A DNA stretch of 50,098 nucleotides. Origin: Paraburkholderia ginsengiterrae (lineage in GTDB: Bacteria > Pseudomonadota > Gammaproteobacteria > Burkholderiales > Burkholderiaceae). A program made the position numbers and the translations under genes. Below are positions 17,924-26,662 of the stretch, piece by piece. The notes below the pieces were generated by a model, which ran no database searches, was not told the DNA's origin, and saw only the letters and a list, made by a program, of their open reading frames with translations. Positions within the stretch are counted from its first letter, which is position 1, and each line of letters opens with the position of its first letter. The stretch is from contig NZ_LXKA01000341.1 in assembly GCF_001645125.1 (NCBI RefSeq), forward strand, positions 1-50,098, read 5' to 3'.

Positions 17924-18166
17924 TGTATGAATACCTCTATCGGTTCGAGGCCCGCCTGAATTGCTCGCCACGATACGTCAAAATCTAAGGAAACTTCCGT
18001 TCGCTTTGCCGCAACCGGAGCCTTGGCCGCATACGCCGGAACAGTTGAAAATCTGCTCCGGAATATACGCAAGGCCCACACTTGCGGGTCATCCGTACGC
18101 CATCTTAGCTTAATTCGCTATGCGTTGCCGGGGGCGATAGTACTCATCAGGGGCAGTGGGGCCAAC

Positions 18167-18232
18167 GGCTGCCGGTGACGTGCCACCGTGTTTCAACAAC
18201 TGCGACGCCACCTATCTGGTGGCCTGGCAGCC
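18167..18232. other. Possible folded element upstream of 4.5S RNA
   Basis: Outer arms GGCTGCC (18167-18173) and GGCAGCC (18226-18232) enclose an inner perfect hairpin GCCACC TATCT GGTGGC (18207-18223). No T-run follows. The surrounding 17924-18385 gap has no supported gene. This could be a structured RNA, a transcription boundary, or chance in GC-rich DNA. Confidence 0.3.
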
Positions 18233-18374
18233 CAAACTCAAGTGCCTTGAACGACATTGCCTAACTCGTGTGCGGGCGGCGATCCGCCGCGTCGCTGATG
18301 CGTTGGCTCGTCTTTGATCGTGCGTTGGCCGCGCTTTGTGCGCATTAACAGTCGCGCAACCGGGCAAGCGATGA

Positions 18375-18380
18375 TAGAAT
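18375..18380 (+). promoter_or_regulatory. -10 element of the 4.5S RNA gene
   Basis: TAGAAT, six bases before the predicted RNA 5' end at 18386-18388, the right distance for a transcription start. No convincing -35 hexamer was found at the normal spacing. Confidence 0.55.
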
Positions 18381-18385
18381 GTTTC

Positions 18386-18485
18386 GTGACGGGCCTCCTC
18401 GCATGGAGGGATGGTCAACCTGGTCAGGTCGGGAACGAAGCAGCCACAGCCGTTTTCCACCAGTGCCGAGGGTCGGGCTCGTCAC
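18386..18485 (+). ncRNA. ffs: Signal recognition particle RNA (small bacterial 4.5S type)
   Basis: RNA core of SRP, which with Ffh delivers membrane-protein ribosomes to FtsY. The conserved apical motif reads GGTCAGGTCGGGAACGAAGC (starting at 18422) followed by AGCC; the E. coli equivalent is GGTCAGGTCCGGAAGGAAGC. The GGAA tetraloop is kept and the closing pairs are changed in a compensatory way (CG/CG for CC/GG). The ends pair: GTGACG at 18386-18391 with CGTCAC at 18480-18485, supporting a ~100-nt hairpin. A TAGAAT -10 precedes it. dnaX follows at 18745; the gap 18486-18744 holds nothing else except the dnaX promoter. Confidence 0.93.
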
Positions 18486-18732
18486 CTTCCTTTTCTGTAT
18501 TGTCTGTCGTCCTTCAGTTTGTTCTCCGCGGGTTCGTCCGCAAAACTTTCTCTCTCCAGTTTTACCCTGAGCGGTGCTGTCCAGTCGCATGCGGTCACGC
18601 GTTTGTCGCACATCAGTCGCGCATCAAGCGCCTCATCTATTTTTTTCTATCGATTCGTTAGCCAGTTTCAATGACGTGGCGAGCTGCGTTCGCGCGCCGT
18701 CTCGAATCGGTTTTGCGCGCCGTTGTTACTGA

Positions 18733-18738
18733 TACAAT
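18733..18738 (+). promoter_or_regulatory. -10 element of dnaX, leaderless start likely
   Basis: TACAAT ends six bases before the dnaX ATG at 18745, so transcription would begin at or within a base or two of the start codon. No Shine-Dalgarno precedes the ATG. The -35 region (TTTTGC at 18711-18716, 16-bp spacing) is weak. Confidence 0.5.
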
Positions 18739-18744
18739 TTCCGC

Positions 18745-21210
18745 ATGACCTATCAAGTTCTCGCACGCAAATGGCGGCCGAAGGATTTCGCGTCGCTCGT
18801 CGGACAGGAGCACGTGGTGCGCGCGCTCACGCACGCGCTCGACGGCGGCCGTCTGCACCATGCCTATCTGTTCACCGGCACCCGCGGCGTCGGCAAAACC
18901 ACGCTGTCGCGCATCTTCGCCAAGGCGCTGAATTGCGAAACCGGTGTGACCTCCACGCCGTGCGGCGTGTGTCGCGCGTGTCGCGAGATCGACGAGGGGC
19001 GCTTCGTCGACTATGTGGAGATGGACGCGGCGAGTAACCGCGGCGTCGACGAAATGGCGGCGCTGCTGGAGCGCGCGGTCTATGCGCCGGTCGACGCGCG
19101 CTTCAAGGTCTACATGATCGACGAAGTGCACATGCTCACCAACCACGCCTTCAACGCGATGTTGAAGACGCTGGAAGAGCCGCCTTCGCACGTTAAGTTC
19201 ATTCTTGCCACGACCGATCCGCAGAAGATTCCGGTCACGGTCCTGTCGCGCTGTCTGCAATTCAATCTGAAGCAGATGCCGGCCGGCCATATCGTGTCGC
19301 ACCTCGAAAACATTCTCGGCCAGGAGCAGGTGCCGTACGACGCTCAGGCGCTGCGCCTGCTGGCGCGTGCCGCTGACGGCTCGATGCGCGACGCGCTGCC
19401 GCTGACCGATCAGGCGATTGCCTACTCGGCCAATCAGGTCAATGAGGAAGCCGTGCGCGGCATGCTCGGCGCGCTTGACCAGAGTTATCTGATCCGTCTG
19501 CTCGACGCGCTCGCCGACGGCGATGGCGCGGCGGTGCTCGCGGTCGCCGACGAAATGGCGTTGCGCAGCCTGTCGTTTTCGACCGCGTTGCAGGATCTGG
19601 CGAGTCTGCTGCACAGAATCGCGTGGGCGCAATTCGCACCATCGTCGGTGCTGGACGAGTGGCCGGAGGCGGGCGACTTGCGCCGCTTTGCCGACGCATT
19701 GAGCGCCGACCAGGTGCAACTGTTCTATCAGATCGCCACGATTGGGCGCAACGAACTGGGTCTCGCACCGGACGAATACGCGGGCTTCACGATGACGTTG
19801 CTGCGCATGCTGGCCTTCGAACCGGCACCCACCGGTGGTGGCGGCGGTGCGGCTGGGGCGGGGCGCGCGCGTGGCCCGGCGGGAGCGGGCGGAGCGAGAA
19901 GCGCCGGCGCGACTGCCGTGGCGGCGCAGCCTGCGAATCGTGCCGTGCAATCGGCGCCTGTGGCTTCCGCGGCGTCCGCTCCGGGATCGGATGCGGCATT
20001 GACATTGCCTGCTGGGGAAACCGTCCGCGTCGCCGGGCCACAATCTGCGGCCGAGGAGGCGCGGCCTGCGGCCGTCGCGGCGTCGGCGCCCGCAACGGCT
20101 GAGGCTGCGCCAGTTGCTGCCGCCGCGCCCGCAACAAGGGCCGTCGCTCCCTGGGACGCCGCCCCGGCCGAGCAGCCAGCAAGCGAAATCGCCGCGGTGC
20201 CGGAGTCGAGCGCCGCAGCGCCTGCCTTATCGCGAGACCTACCGGTTGCCGACCCGCTCGCACGCACCGCGCAGGCCGCGACGACACCTTCACACGAACC
20301 CGCGCCTGCCGCCGAAACCGCGCCGCGTCGTGGGAGCGGTGCCAGTGCCGCGCTCGACGTGCTGCGCAGTGCCGGTCTGAAAGTGTCCTCGGACCGTGGC
20401 CGCGCCACTGCGGCAGCCGCTGCGCCCGCTGTTCCGAAACCCGCCGCACCTCGCGTCGTCGTTCCGGTGCCGACGCCTGGCGCAGCGCGCCGCGCGCCGC
20501 AGCAAGAAGCGGCGCCGGCAGAGCCTGCCGCACGCGCATCGGCACCTTCATCCCCGGCACAACGCAGCGGCGCTGAACAAAGCGGCTCCCCGGTGCCTCC
20601 GTGGGACGACATGCCCCCCGACGAATACATGCCGCTCACGGCAGCGGACGAGGGCTACTACGGTCTGCCGGACGACAACTACGTCCCCGTGTTCGACAGC
20701 GGCCCGGATGATGTCCGCGTGAGCGCAGCTGCTGTGTCGACCCCGGCGCCGGTGGTCGATCAACGGCCGCTGCCGCCCGCCGTGCCGATGGATCCGCTTG
20801 GATTCAAGGGCGATTGGCCGGCGCTCGCCGTCGATCTGCCGCTCAAGGGCATTTCGTATCAGCTCGCGTTCAACAGCGAGCTTATGGCCCTGGAAGGCAA
20901 CACGCTCAAACTGAATGTGCCGGTGCCGCAATACGCGGAAGCGTCGCAGGTCGCTAAACTGAAAGCCGCGCTCGCGGAAAGGCTAGGCCAGAACATCGAT
21001 CTGCTGGTCGAGGTCGGTCCGGCGCGCCGCACCGCCGCGGCACACGACGCCGCCATGCGCGCCCAGCGTCAGCAGGAAGCGGAGCGCGAGATCGGCGCCG
21101 ATCCGTTCGTGCAGTCGCTGATCCGCGAGTTCGGCGCGAGCATCGTGCCCGGCTCGATCCGCCCCATTGCGCCGGACGCCGGCTCGAACGGCGCGCCGTC
21201 CATCCACTGA
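18745..21210 (+). CDS. dnaX: DNA polymerase III subunit tau (and possibly gamma)
   Basis: Clamp-loader ATPase that holds the replicase together. 821 residues, longer than E. coli tau (643). Order: AAA+ module with [20 protein letters not shown], Walker [13 protein letters not shown] about residue 45-56, zinc module [17 protein letters not shown], arginine finger region TVLSRCLQF; lid and collar to about residue 365; an Ala/Pro-rich linker of roughly 300 residues; then domain V from about residue 680 ([20 protein letters not shown] ... [19 protein letters not shown]), which contacts the polymerase. The A-rich slippery heptamer that makes gamma in E. coli is not present in the gene, so only tau is directly predicted. 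ATG 18745 is next to the -10 box. Confidence 0.97.
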   Translation: MTYQVLARKWRPKDFASLVGQEHVVRALTHALDGGRLHHAYLFTGTRGVGKTTLSRIFAKALNCETGVTSTPCGVCRACREIDEGRFVDYVEMDAASNRGVDEMAALLERAVYAPVDARFKVYMIDEVHMLTNHAFNAMLKTLEEPPSHVKFILATTDPQKIPVTVLSRCLQFNLKQMPAGHIVSHLENILGQEQVPYDAQALRLLARAADGSMRDALPLTDQAIAYSANQVNEEAVRGMLGALDQSYLIRLLDALADGDGAAVLAVADEMALRSLSFSTALQDLASLLHRIAWAQFAPSSVLDEWPEAGDLRRFADALSADQVQLFYQIATIGRNELGLAPDEYAGFTMTLLRMLAFEPAPTGGGGGAAGAGRARGPAGAGGARSAGATAVAAQPANRAVQSAPVASAASAPGSDAALTLPAGETVRVAGPQSAAEEARPAAVAASAPATAEAAPVAAAAPATRAVAPWDAAPAEQPASEIAAVPESSAAAPALSRDLPVADPLARTAQAATTPSHEPAPAAETAPRRGSGASAALDVLRSAGLKVSSDRGRATAAAAAPAVPKPAAPRVVVPVPTPGAARRAPQQEAAPAEPAARASAPSSPAQRSGAEQSGSPVPPWDDMPPDEYMPLTAADEGYYGLPDDNYVPVFDSGPDDVRVSAAAVSTPAPVVDQRPLPPAVPMDPLGFKGDWPALAVDLPLKGISYQLAFNSELMALEGNTLKLNVPVPQYAEASQVAKLKAALAERLGQNIDLLVEVGPARRTAAAHDAAMRAQRQQEAEREIGADPFVQSLIREFGASIVPGSIRPIAPDAGSNGAPSIH

Positions 21211-21278
21211 TTCGCCGCGCCAGCACAGCATGGCGCGTCCAATTTCCGAATTTCACGCTATCAAGAAGGAGCATGTCC

Positions 21279-21605
21279 ATGATGAAAGGCCAACTCGCCG
21301 GGCTGATGAAGCAAGCCCAGCAGATGCAGGAAAACATGAAGAAGATGCAGGAGCAACTCGCGCTGATCGAAGTCGAGGGGCAGTCGGGCGCGGGTCTCGT
21401 GAAGGTGACGATGACCTGCAAGAACGACGTGCGCCGCGTGTCGATCGACCCGAGCCTGCTCGCCGACGACAAGGACATGCTGGAAGACCTCGTCGCGGCC
21501 GCGTTCAATGACGCCGTGCGCAAGGCCGAAGCCACCGCCCAGGAAAAAATGGGTGGCATGACCTCGGGCCTGCCGCTGCCGCCGGGCTTCAAGCTGCCGT
21601 TCTGA
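21279..21605 (+). CDS. YbaB/EbfC nucleoid-associated protein
   Basis: 108-residue DNA-binding dimer that coats the nucleoid; in many bacteria the gene sits between dnaX and recR, as here. Sequence [20 protein letters not shown], then [40 protein letters not shown] and a Pro-rich end [11 protein letters not shown] match the family from end to end. The start is placed at ATG 21279 because AAGGAG (21266-21271) is seven bases upstream; the ATG at 21273 would sit only one base after it. Transcribed with dnaX (68-base gap). Confidence 0.96.
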   Translation: MMKGQLAGLMKQAQQMQENMKKMQEQLALIEVEGQSGAGLVKVTMTCKNDVRRVSIDPSLLADDKDMLEDLVAAAFNDAVRKAEATAQEKMGGMTSGLPLPPGFKLPF

Positions 21606-21859
21606 TGAACGCCGCCGCGAGGCGAGGTGGCCGCTGCGGCCGCTGAAGCCACTAAAACCGCGGCGTGAACGGAATGCGTGAAGCGCACCTGCTGCCCGGT
21701 GCCGCCTGCGCGTTCCGGCTGAACTGAACTGGCGTTGGCTCGCGCAGGCCGTGCATCGCGCGCGCCTGCCTGGCCCGCCGCCAGGATGATGGAACCGATG
21801 GAATCAACCGCATCGCGACCCGCGTGCACGGGCGCCTACCCACTTCGACGCCGAACCGC

Positions 21860-22456
21860 ATGAAACAACCTTCCGCCTTGTCGGCGCTCGTCGAAGCGCT
21901 GCGCGCTTTGCCCGGAGTCGGGCCAAAATCGGCGCAACGCATGGCGTACCACCTGATGCAGCACGACCGCGAAGGCGCCGAAAAACTCGGCCGCTCGCTG
22001 CTGTTCGCGACCGAGCATCTGCAGCACTGCGAGAAGTGCAACACATTTACCGAAGCACAGATCTGCGAAGTCTGCCTCGATGAGACGCGCGACCCGACGT
22101 TGCTGTGCGTCGTCGAGACGCCCGCCGACCAGATCATGCTCGAGCAGACGCTGACCTACCGCGGTCTCTATTTCGTCCTGATGGGGCGCCTGAGTCCGCT
22201 CGACGGCATCGGCCCGAAAGAGATCCATTTCGACCGGCTGGTCCGGCGCGCGTCGGATGGCGTCGTCAAGGAAGTCGTGCTGGCGACCAATTTCACCAAC
22301 GAAGGCGAGGCCACCGCGCATTACCTCGGGCAGACGCTCAAGGCACGTGGTCTTGCCGTCACGCGCCTCGCGCGCGGCGTACCGGTGGGCGGCGAACTCG
22401 AGTATGTCGACGCCGGCACGATCGCCCGCGCCATGCTCGACCGCCGCTCGATGTAG
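21860..22456 (+). CDS. recR: Recombination protein RecR
   Basis: 198-residue partner of RecO/RecF in loading RecA at gapped DNA. Helix-hairpin-helix [20 protein letters not shown] near the N-terminus; zinc finger HCEKC...CEVC (about residues 57-75); Toprim domain with [15 protein letters not shown]; Walker-B-like region [17 protein letters not shown]; end DRRSM. ATG 21860 gives the family start [14 protein letters not shown]. It follows ybaB by 254 bases; that gap shows no gene or clear terminator. CaiB-type gene starts 41 bases later. Confidence 0.97.
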   Translation: MKQPSALSALVEALRALPGVGPKSAQRMAYHLMQHDREGAEKLGRSLLFATEHLQHCEKCNTFTEAQICEVCLDETRDPTLLCVVETPADQIMLEQTLTYRGLYFVLMGRLSPLDGIGPKEIHFDRLVRRASDGVVKEVVLATNFTNEGEATAHYLGQTLKARGLAVTRLARGVPVGGELEYVDAGTIARAMLDRRSM

Positions 22457-22497
22457 CGCAGCGCGCCTGCCTCGCAGGATCAGAACAAAGGAGACAC

Positions 22498-23730
22498 ATG
22501 AGCGCCACCCCTGAATCAGGCGCGAGCGCCGCGCCCCAAGGCCCGCTCGCCGGCGTCAAGGTGCTGGAACTCGGCACGCTGATCGCCGGCCCGTTCGCCG
22601 CGCGTTTTCTTGGCGAGTTCGGTGCCGACGTCATCAAGATCGAAGACCCCAAAGGCGGCGATCCGCTGCGCAAATGGCGCAAGCTCTATCCCGAGGTCGG
22701 CGGCACGTCGCTCTGGTGGGCGGTGCAGGCGCGCAACAAGAAGTCCGTGACGATCAATCTGAAGGCCGAAGAGGGCAAGGAGATCGTGCGCCGCCTCGCG
22801 AAGGAAGCGGATATCGTCGTCGAGAATTTCCGGCCGGGTTTGCTGGAAAAGCTCGGGCTCGGCTATGACGTGCTCTCCGCGGAGAACCCCGGGCTCGTGA
22901 TGGTGCGCCTGTCTGGCTACGGGCAGACAGGCCCGTATCGCGACCGGCCCGGCTTCGGCGCGATTGCCGAGTCGATGGGCGGCTTGCGCCATATCACCGG
23001 CTATCCGGATTTGCCGCCACCGCGCATCGGCATTTCGATCGGCGATTCGATTGCCGCGCTGCATGGCGTGATCGGCGCGCTGATGGCACTGCATCACAAG
23101 CAGGTGAACGGCGGCAAAGGGCAGGTCGTCGACGTCGCGCTGTACGAAGCCGTCTTCAACATGATGGAAAGCGTGGTGCCCGAATACGGCGTGTATGGCA
23201 TGGTCCGCGAGCGCACCGGCGCGTCGCTGCCGGGCATCGTGCCGTCGAATACGTATCCGTGCCGCGACGGCAGCATTGTGATCGGCGGCAATAGCGATCC
23301 GATCTTCAAGCGCCTGATGGTGGCGATCGAGCGTAACGATCTGGCGAACGATCCGGGCCTCGCGCACAACGACGGCCGCGTGCCGCGCACCCAGGAAATC
23401 GACGGCGCGATCGCCGCATGGCTCGCCACGCGCACCATCGACGAAGCACTTGCCGTACTGAACGCGGCCGACGTGCCGGTGGGCCGCATCTACAGCGTGG
23501 CCGACATGTTCACCGATCCGCAGTACATGGCGCGGCAGATGATCCAGCGTTTCAAGTGGCAGGACGGCCAGGACATTACGCTGCCCGCGGTCACGCCGAA
23601 GCTCTCGGAGACGCCGGGCGAGACGCGCTGGCTGGGTCCCGAACTGGGTGAACATACGGATGAAGTCCTGCAATCGCTGGGTTATGATGCAGACCACATT
23701 GCGAGGCTGCACGCGCAACAGATCGTGTGA
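22498..23730 (+). CDS. Class III CoA-transferase (CaiB/BaiF family)
   Basis: 410-residue enzyme of the CaiB/BaiF/Frc family, which moves CoA between carboxylic acids through an aspartyl-CoA intermediate. Features: LAGVKVLELGTLIAGPFAAR at the start, FGADVIKIEDPKGGDPLR, KKSVTINLKAEEGKEIVRRL, VENFRPGLLEKLGLGYD, and the candidate catalytic Asp in GQVVDVALYEAVF. ATG 22498 is preceded by AAAGGAG. It precedes an ABC importer (SBP, ATPase, permease), with a 106-base gap, all on one strand, so transport and CoA activation of the same acid is plausible. The specific acid cannot be read from sequence. Confidence 0.9.
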   Translation: MSATPESGASAAPQGPLAGVKVLELGTLIAGPFAARFLGEFGADVIKIEDPKGGDPLRKWRKLYPEVGGTSLWWAVQARNKKSVTINLKAEEGKEIVRRLAKEADIVVENFRPGLLEKLGLGYDVLSAENPGLVMVRLSGYGQTGPYRDRPGFGAIAESMGGLRHITGYPDLPPPRIGISIGDSIAALHGVIGALMALHHKQVNGGKGQVVDVALYEAVFNMMESVVPEYGVYGMVRERTGASLPGIVPSNTYPCRDGSIVIGGNSDPIFKRLMVAIERNDLANDPGLAHNDGRVPRTQEIDGAIAAWLATRTIDEALAVLNAADVPVGRIYSVADMFTDPQYMARQMIQRFKWQDGQDITLPAVTPKLSETPGETRWLGPELGEHTDEVLQSLGYDADHIARLHAQQIV

Positions 23731-23836
23731 AGCGGCGCGCTTCGGGAATGCCTGCCGGGCGCGCTTCACGAAGGTTGCGTGCGCAACGTTGTAGCAGAAG
23801 AAAATACCGCACAACAAAAGTCGGAGACTCAAGACC

Positions 23837-24874
23837 ATGCAACGCAGAAGTTTCCTCGCCGGCACTGCCGCGCTCGCGGGCGCCACGCTTGCGGCCACGC
23901 CGCTCAGCTTCGCGCAGGGCAAACCTGAAACCACCAAGGTGGCGATCGCCGTCGGCGGGAAGAATCTGTTCTACTACTTGCCGCTCACCATTGCGGAGCG
24001 TCGCAATTACTTCAAGGACGAAGGGCTCGACGTCGAAATTTCCGATTTCGCCGGTGGCTCGCAGGCATTGAAGGCGGCGGTCGGCGGCAGCGCGGACGTG
24101 GTGTCCGGCGCGTTCGAGCACACCTTGCTGCTGCAGGCGCAGAAGCAGATGTTCCGCGAGTTCGTGCTGCAAGGGCGCGCGCCGCAGATCGTGCTCGCGG
24201 TCTCGAAGAAGGCCATGCCGAACTACAAGTCAGTCGCCGATCTGAAAGGCAAGAAAATCGGCGTCACCGCGCCGGGTTCGTCGACCGCCATCATGGCGAG
24301 CTTCGTGCTGGCGAAAGCCGGTCTGAGCCCGAAAGACGTCGCGTTCATCGGCGTGGGGGCGGGCGCCGGCGCCATCGCCGCTCTCCAATCAGGGCAGATC
24401 GATGCGATCGCCAACCTCGACCCGGTGATCACCAAGCTCGAACGCACCGGCGAGATACGCGTCGTGTCGGACACGCGCACGCTGGCCGACACGCGCAGCG
24501 TATTCGGCGGCGACATGCCGGCTGGGTGCCTGTATGCATCGCAAAGTTTCATCACGAAGAACCCGAACACCACGCAGGCGCTGACCAACGCGATGGTGCG
24601 CGCGCTCAAGTGGCTGCAAACGGCGACTGGCAGCGAGCTGATCAACACGGTCCCGGAAGGCTACCTGCTCGGCGACCGTGCCGTGTATCTGGATGCGTGG
24701 CAGCACGTGAAGGAAGCCATGTCGCCCGACGGCCTGATGCCGGTGGACGGCCCGGCGACTTCGTTGAAGACCTTGCAGGCGTTCGACCCGGCCGTGCAGG
24801 GTAAGCCGATCGATCTGTCGAAGACGTGGACCAACGATTTCGTCAGGAAAGCACTGACCACCATCAAGGCGTAA
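23837..24874 (+). CDS. ABC transporter substrate-binding protein, NitT/TauT type
   Basis: 345-residue periplasmic binding protein. The N-terminus MQRRSFLAGTAALAGATLAA carries a twin-arginine-like motif (RRSFLAG) and a hydrophobic core, with cleavage probably after SFAQ. The mature part follows the SsuA/TauA/ThiY-like fold: VAIAVGGKNLFYYLPLTIAE, YFKDEGLDVEISDFAGGSQALKA, GSADVVSGAFEHTLL, LKGKKIGVTAPGSSTAIMA, SGQIDAIANLDPVI. Such proteins bind sulfonates, nitrate, bicarbonate, aromatic acids or pyrimidine precursors; the pocket residues do not decide among them. First gene of an ABC operon following the CoA-transferase. Confidence 0.9.
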   Translation: MQRRSFLAGTAALAGATLAATPLSFAQGKPETTKVAIAVGGKNLFYYLPLTIAERRNYFKDEGLDVEISDFAGGSQALKAAVGGSADVVSGAFEHTLLLQAQKQMFREFVLQGRAPQIVLAVSKKAMPNYKSVADLKGKKIGVTAPGSSTAIMASFVLAKAGLSPKDVAFIGVGAGAGAIAALQSGQIDAIANLDPVITKLERTGEIRVVSDTRTLADTRSVFGGDMPAGCLYASQSFITKNPNTTQALTNAMVRALKWLQTATGSELINTVPEGYLLGDRAVYLDAWQHVKEAMSPDGLMPVDGPATSLKTLQAFDPAVQGKPIDLSKTWTNDFVRKALTTIKA

Positions 24875-24905
24875 GTCGAAACCGAACTTCGAAGCGAGCT
24901 GAACG

Positions 24906-25718
24906 ATGACCGTTGCCGCCCTGGCGCTCGACAACATTACCTGCACGTTCGCTGCACGCGACAATCGCGCGCAGCGCTACACGGCGGTCAAGGACACCAC
25001 CTTGCGCATCGCGCCGGGCGAGTTCGTCTCGGTGGTTGGGCCGACCGGCTGCGGTAAATCCACCTTGCTGAACGTCGGCGCGGGCCTGCTCGAGCCGTCG
25101 TCGGGGACGATCAGCGTGTTTGGTGAACCGCTCAAAGGCATCAACCGGCGCGCCGGCTACATGTTTCAAGCCGATGCGCTGATGCCGTGGCGCTCCGCCA
25201 TCGACAACGTCATCGCGGGCCTGGCGTTTCACGGCGTGCCGGCCGCCGAAGCCCGCGCTCTGGCCGACGAGTGGTTAAAGCGCGTAGGTCTTGGCGGTTT
25301 CGGCGATCGTTATCCGCATCAATTGTCGGGCGGCATGCGCAAGCGCGTCGCGATGGCGCAGACGCTGATTCTCGACCCCGACATCATCCTGATGGATGAG
25401 CCGTTTTCCGCGCTCGACATTCAGACACGTCAGTTGATGGAAAACGAGCTGCTCGATCTGTGGGCGGCCAAGCGCAAAGCAGTGCTCTTCATTACGCACG
25501 ATCTCGACGAGGCGATCGCCATGTCCGATCGTGTGGTGGTGCTGTCGGCGGGGCCGGGCACGCATCCAATCGGCGAATTCACGATCGACCTGCCGCGTCC
25601 GCGCGACGTCGCGGAAATTCGCTCGCATCCGCGTTTTGTCGAGCTGCATGCGCAGATCTGGAGCGTGTTGCGCGATGAGGTGCTCAAGGGTTATCAGCAG
25701 CAACTGACCGCCGTTTAG
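24906..25718 (+). CDS. ABC transporter ATP-binding protein, NitT/TauT type
   Basis: 270-residue ATPase subunit of the same importer. Walker A GPTGCGKSTLLN, Q-loop MFQADALMPWRSAIDNV, signature LSGGMRKRVAMAQ, Walker B IILMDEPFSALD, switch His in FITHDLDEAI. The MPWRS after the Q-loop is typical of nitrate/sulfonate/taurine-type ATPases. It begins 31 bases after the binding-protein stop and ends 61 bases before the permease start. Confidence 0.93.
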   Translation: MTVAALALDNITCTFAARDNRAQRYTAVKDTTLRIAPGEFVSVVGPTGCGKSTLLNVGAGLLEPSSGTISVFGEPLKGINRRAGYMFQADALMPWRSAIDNVIAGLAFHGVPAAEARALADEWLKRVGLGGFGDRYPHQLSGGMRKRVAMAQTLILDPDIILMDEPFSALDIQTRQLMENELLDLWAAKRKAVLFITHDLDEAIAMSDRVVVLSAGPGTHPIGEFTIDLPRPRDVAEIRSHPRFVELHAQIWSVLRDEVLKGYQQQLTAV

Positions 25719-25779
25719 GCGCAGCGGCGCGCTTTGCGCCGCTCAGTTACACACCCAACCGTTCAAGGCAAACCGAGTC

Positions 25780-26604
25780 ATGTGGAAGACATTGCGCCCG
25801 AATCGGGCGAATCTGGTGATCTGGCAATGGCTGCTGCTCGTGCTGTGCTTCGTGCTCTGGTACGTGTTGACCAGCCCGACTTTGCTGCCGGCCTTCTATT
25901 TCGACGACCCCAACAAGGCGGCGTTCTTCTTCGGCGAGCCGCAGAAAGTGCTGCAGCGAATCTGGGAATGGTTCACGGGCGGCGAGATTTATCTGCACCT
26001 TTGGATCACGCTGGTCGAAACCGTGCTCGCGTTCGCGCTCGGCACGGCGCTGGGACTCGGCGTGGGTTTGTGGCTCGCACTGTCGCCGCTCGCGAGCGCG
26101 CTGTTCGATCCGTACATCAAGGCCGCCAACTCGATGCCGCGCGTGATTCTCGCGCCGATCTTCGGCGTGTGGTTTGGTCTCGGCATCTGGTCAAAGGTGG
26201 CGCTCGGCGTCACGCTGGTGTTCTTTATCGTGTTCTTTAACGTCTATCAGGGCGTGAAGGAAGTCAGTCCGGTCGTGCTCGCCAACGCGCGCATGCTCGG
26301 CGCGAACGGCAAGCAGTTGCTGCGCTTCGTCTATTTGCCGAGCGCGATGAGCTGGGTGTTTTCCAGCTTGCATACCTCGGTGGGGCTGGCCTTCGTCGGC
26401 TCGGTGGTGGGGGAGTATCTGGGTTCGGCGCGCGGGGTCGGCTATCTGATTCTGCAAGCCGAAGGCACCTTCGACATCAATACCGTGTTCGCGGGGATTC
26501 TGGTGCTGACCGCGTTCGCACTGGTTCTCGATGCGATTGTCGGCATGGGCGAGCGGCGGCTGATGAAGTGGCAGCCCAAAACGGGCGATACCGAAAAACT
26601 GTAG
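25780..26604 (+). CDS. ABC transporter permease, NitT/TauT type
   Basis: 274-residue inner-membrane subunit with about six helices. The first is WQWLLLVLCFVLWYVL. The EAA loop that docks with the ATPase reads ANARMLGANGKQLLRFVYLPS. Other typical blocks: LWITLVETVLAFALGTALG, NSMPRVILAPIFGVWFGLG, GLAFVGSVVGEYLGSARGVG. The ATG at 25780 starts MWKTLRPNRANLVIW. It completes the three-part importer and is followed by a strong inverted repeat between it and a convergent gene. Confidence 0.92.
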   Translation: MWKTLRPNRANLVIWQWLLLVLCFVLWYVLTSPTLLPAFYFDDPNKAAFFFGEPQKVLQRIWEWFTGGEIYLHLWITLVETVLAFALGTALGLGVGLWLALSPLASALFDPYIKAANSMPRVILAPIFGVWFGLGIWSKVALGVTLVFFIVFFNVYQGVKEVSPVVLANARMLGANGKQLLRFVYLPSAMSWVFSSLHTSVGLAFVGSVVGEYLGSARGVGYLILQAEGTFDINTVFAGILVLTAFALVLDAIVGMGERRLMKWQPKTGDTEKL

Positions 26605-26606
26605 GA

Positions 26607-26644
26607 CTGTCCGATCAGATGCCGATTGCACACCGATCGGACAG
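26607..26644. terminator. 10-bp inverted repeat between convergent genes
   Basis: Perfect arms CTGTCCGATC (26607-26616) and GATCGGACAG (26635-26644) with an 18-base loop, starting three bases after the permease stop and 19 bases before the stop of the facing oxidoreductase gene. No T-run on either strand, so it may be a transcript-end stabiliser or a factor-assisted terminator. Confidence 0.5.
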
Positions 26645-26662
26645 CGCTCACCCAAGTGAGCG

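Noticed and set aside
18212-18674. Several short frames across the 4.5S RNA region
   Set aside because: They run through the SRP RNA on both strands and lack ribosome sites and protein-like composition.
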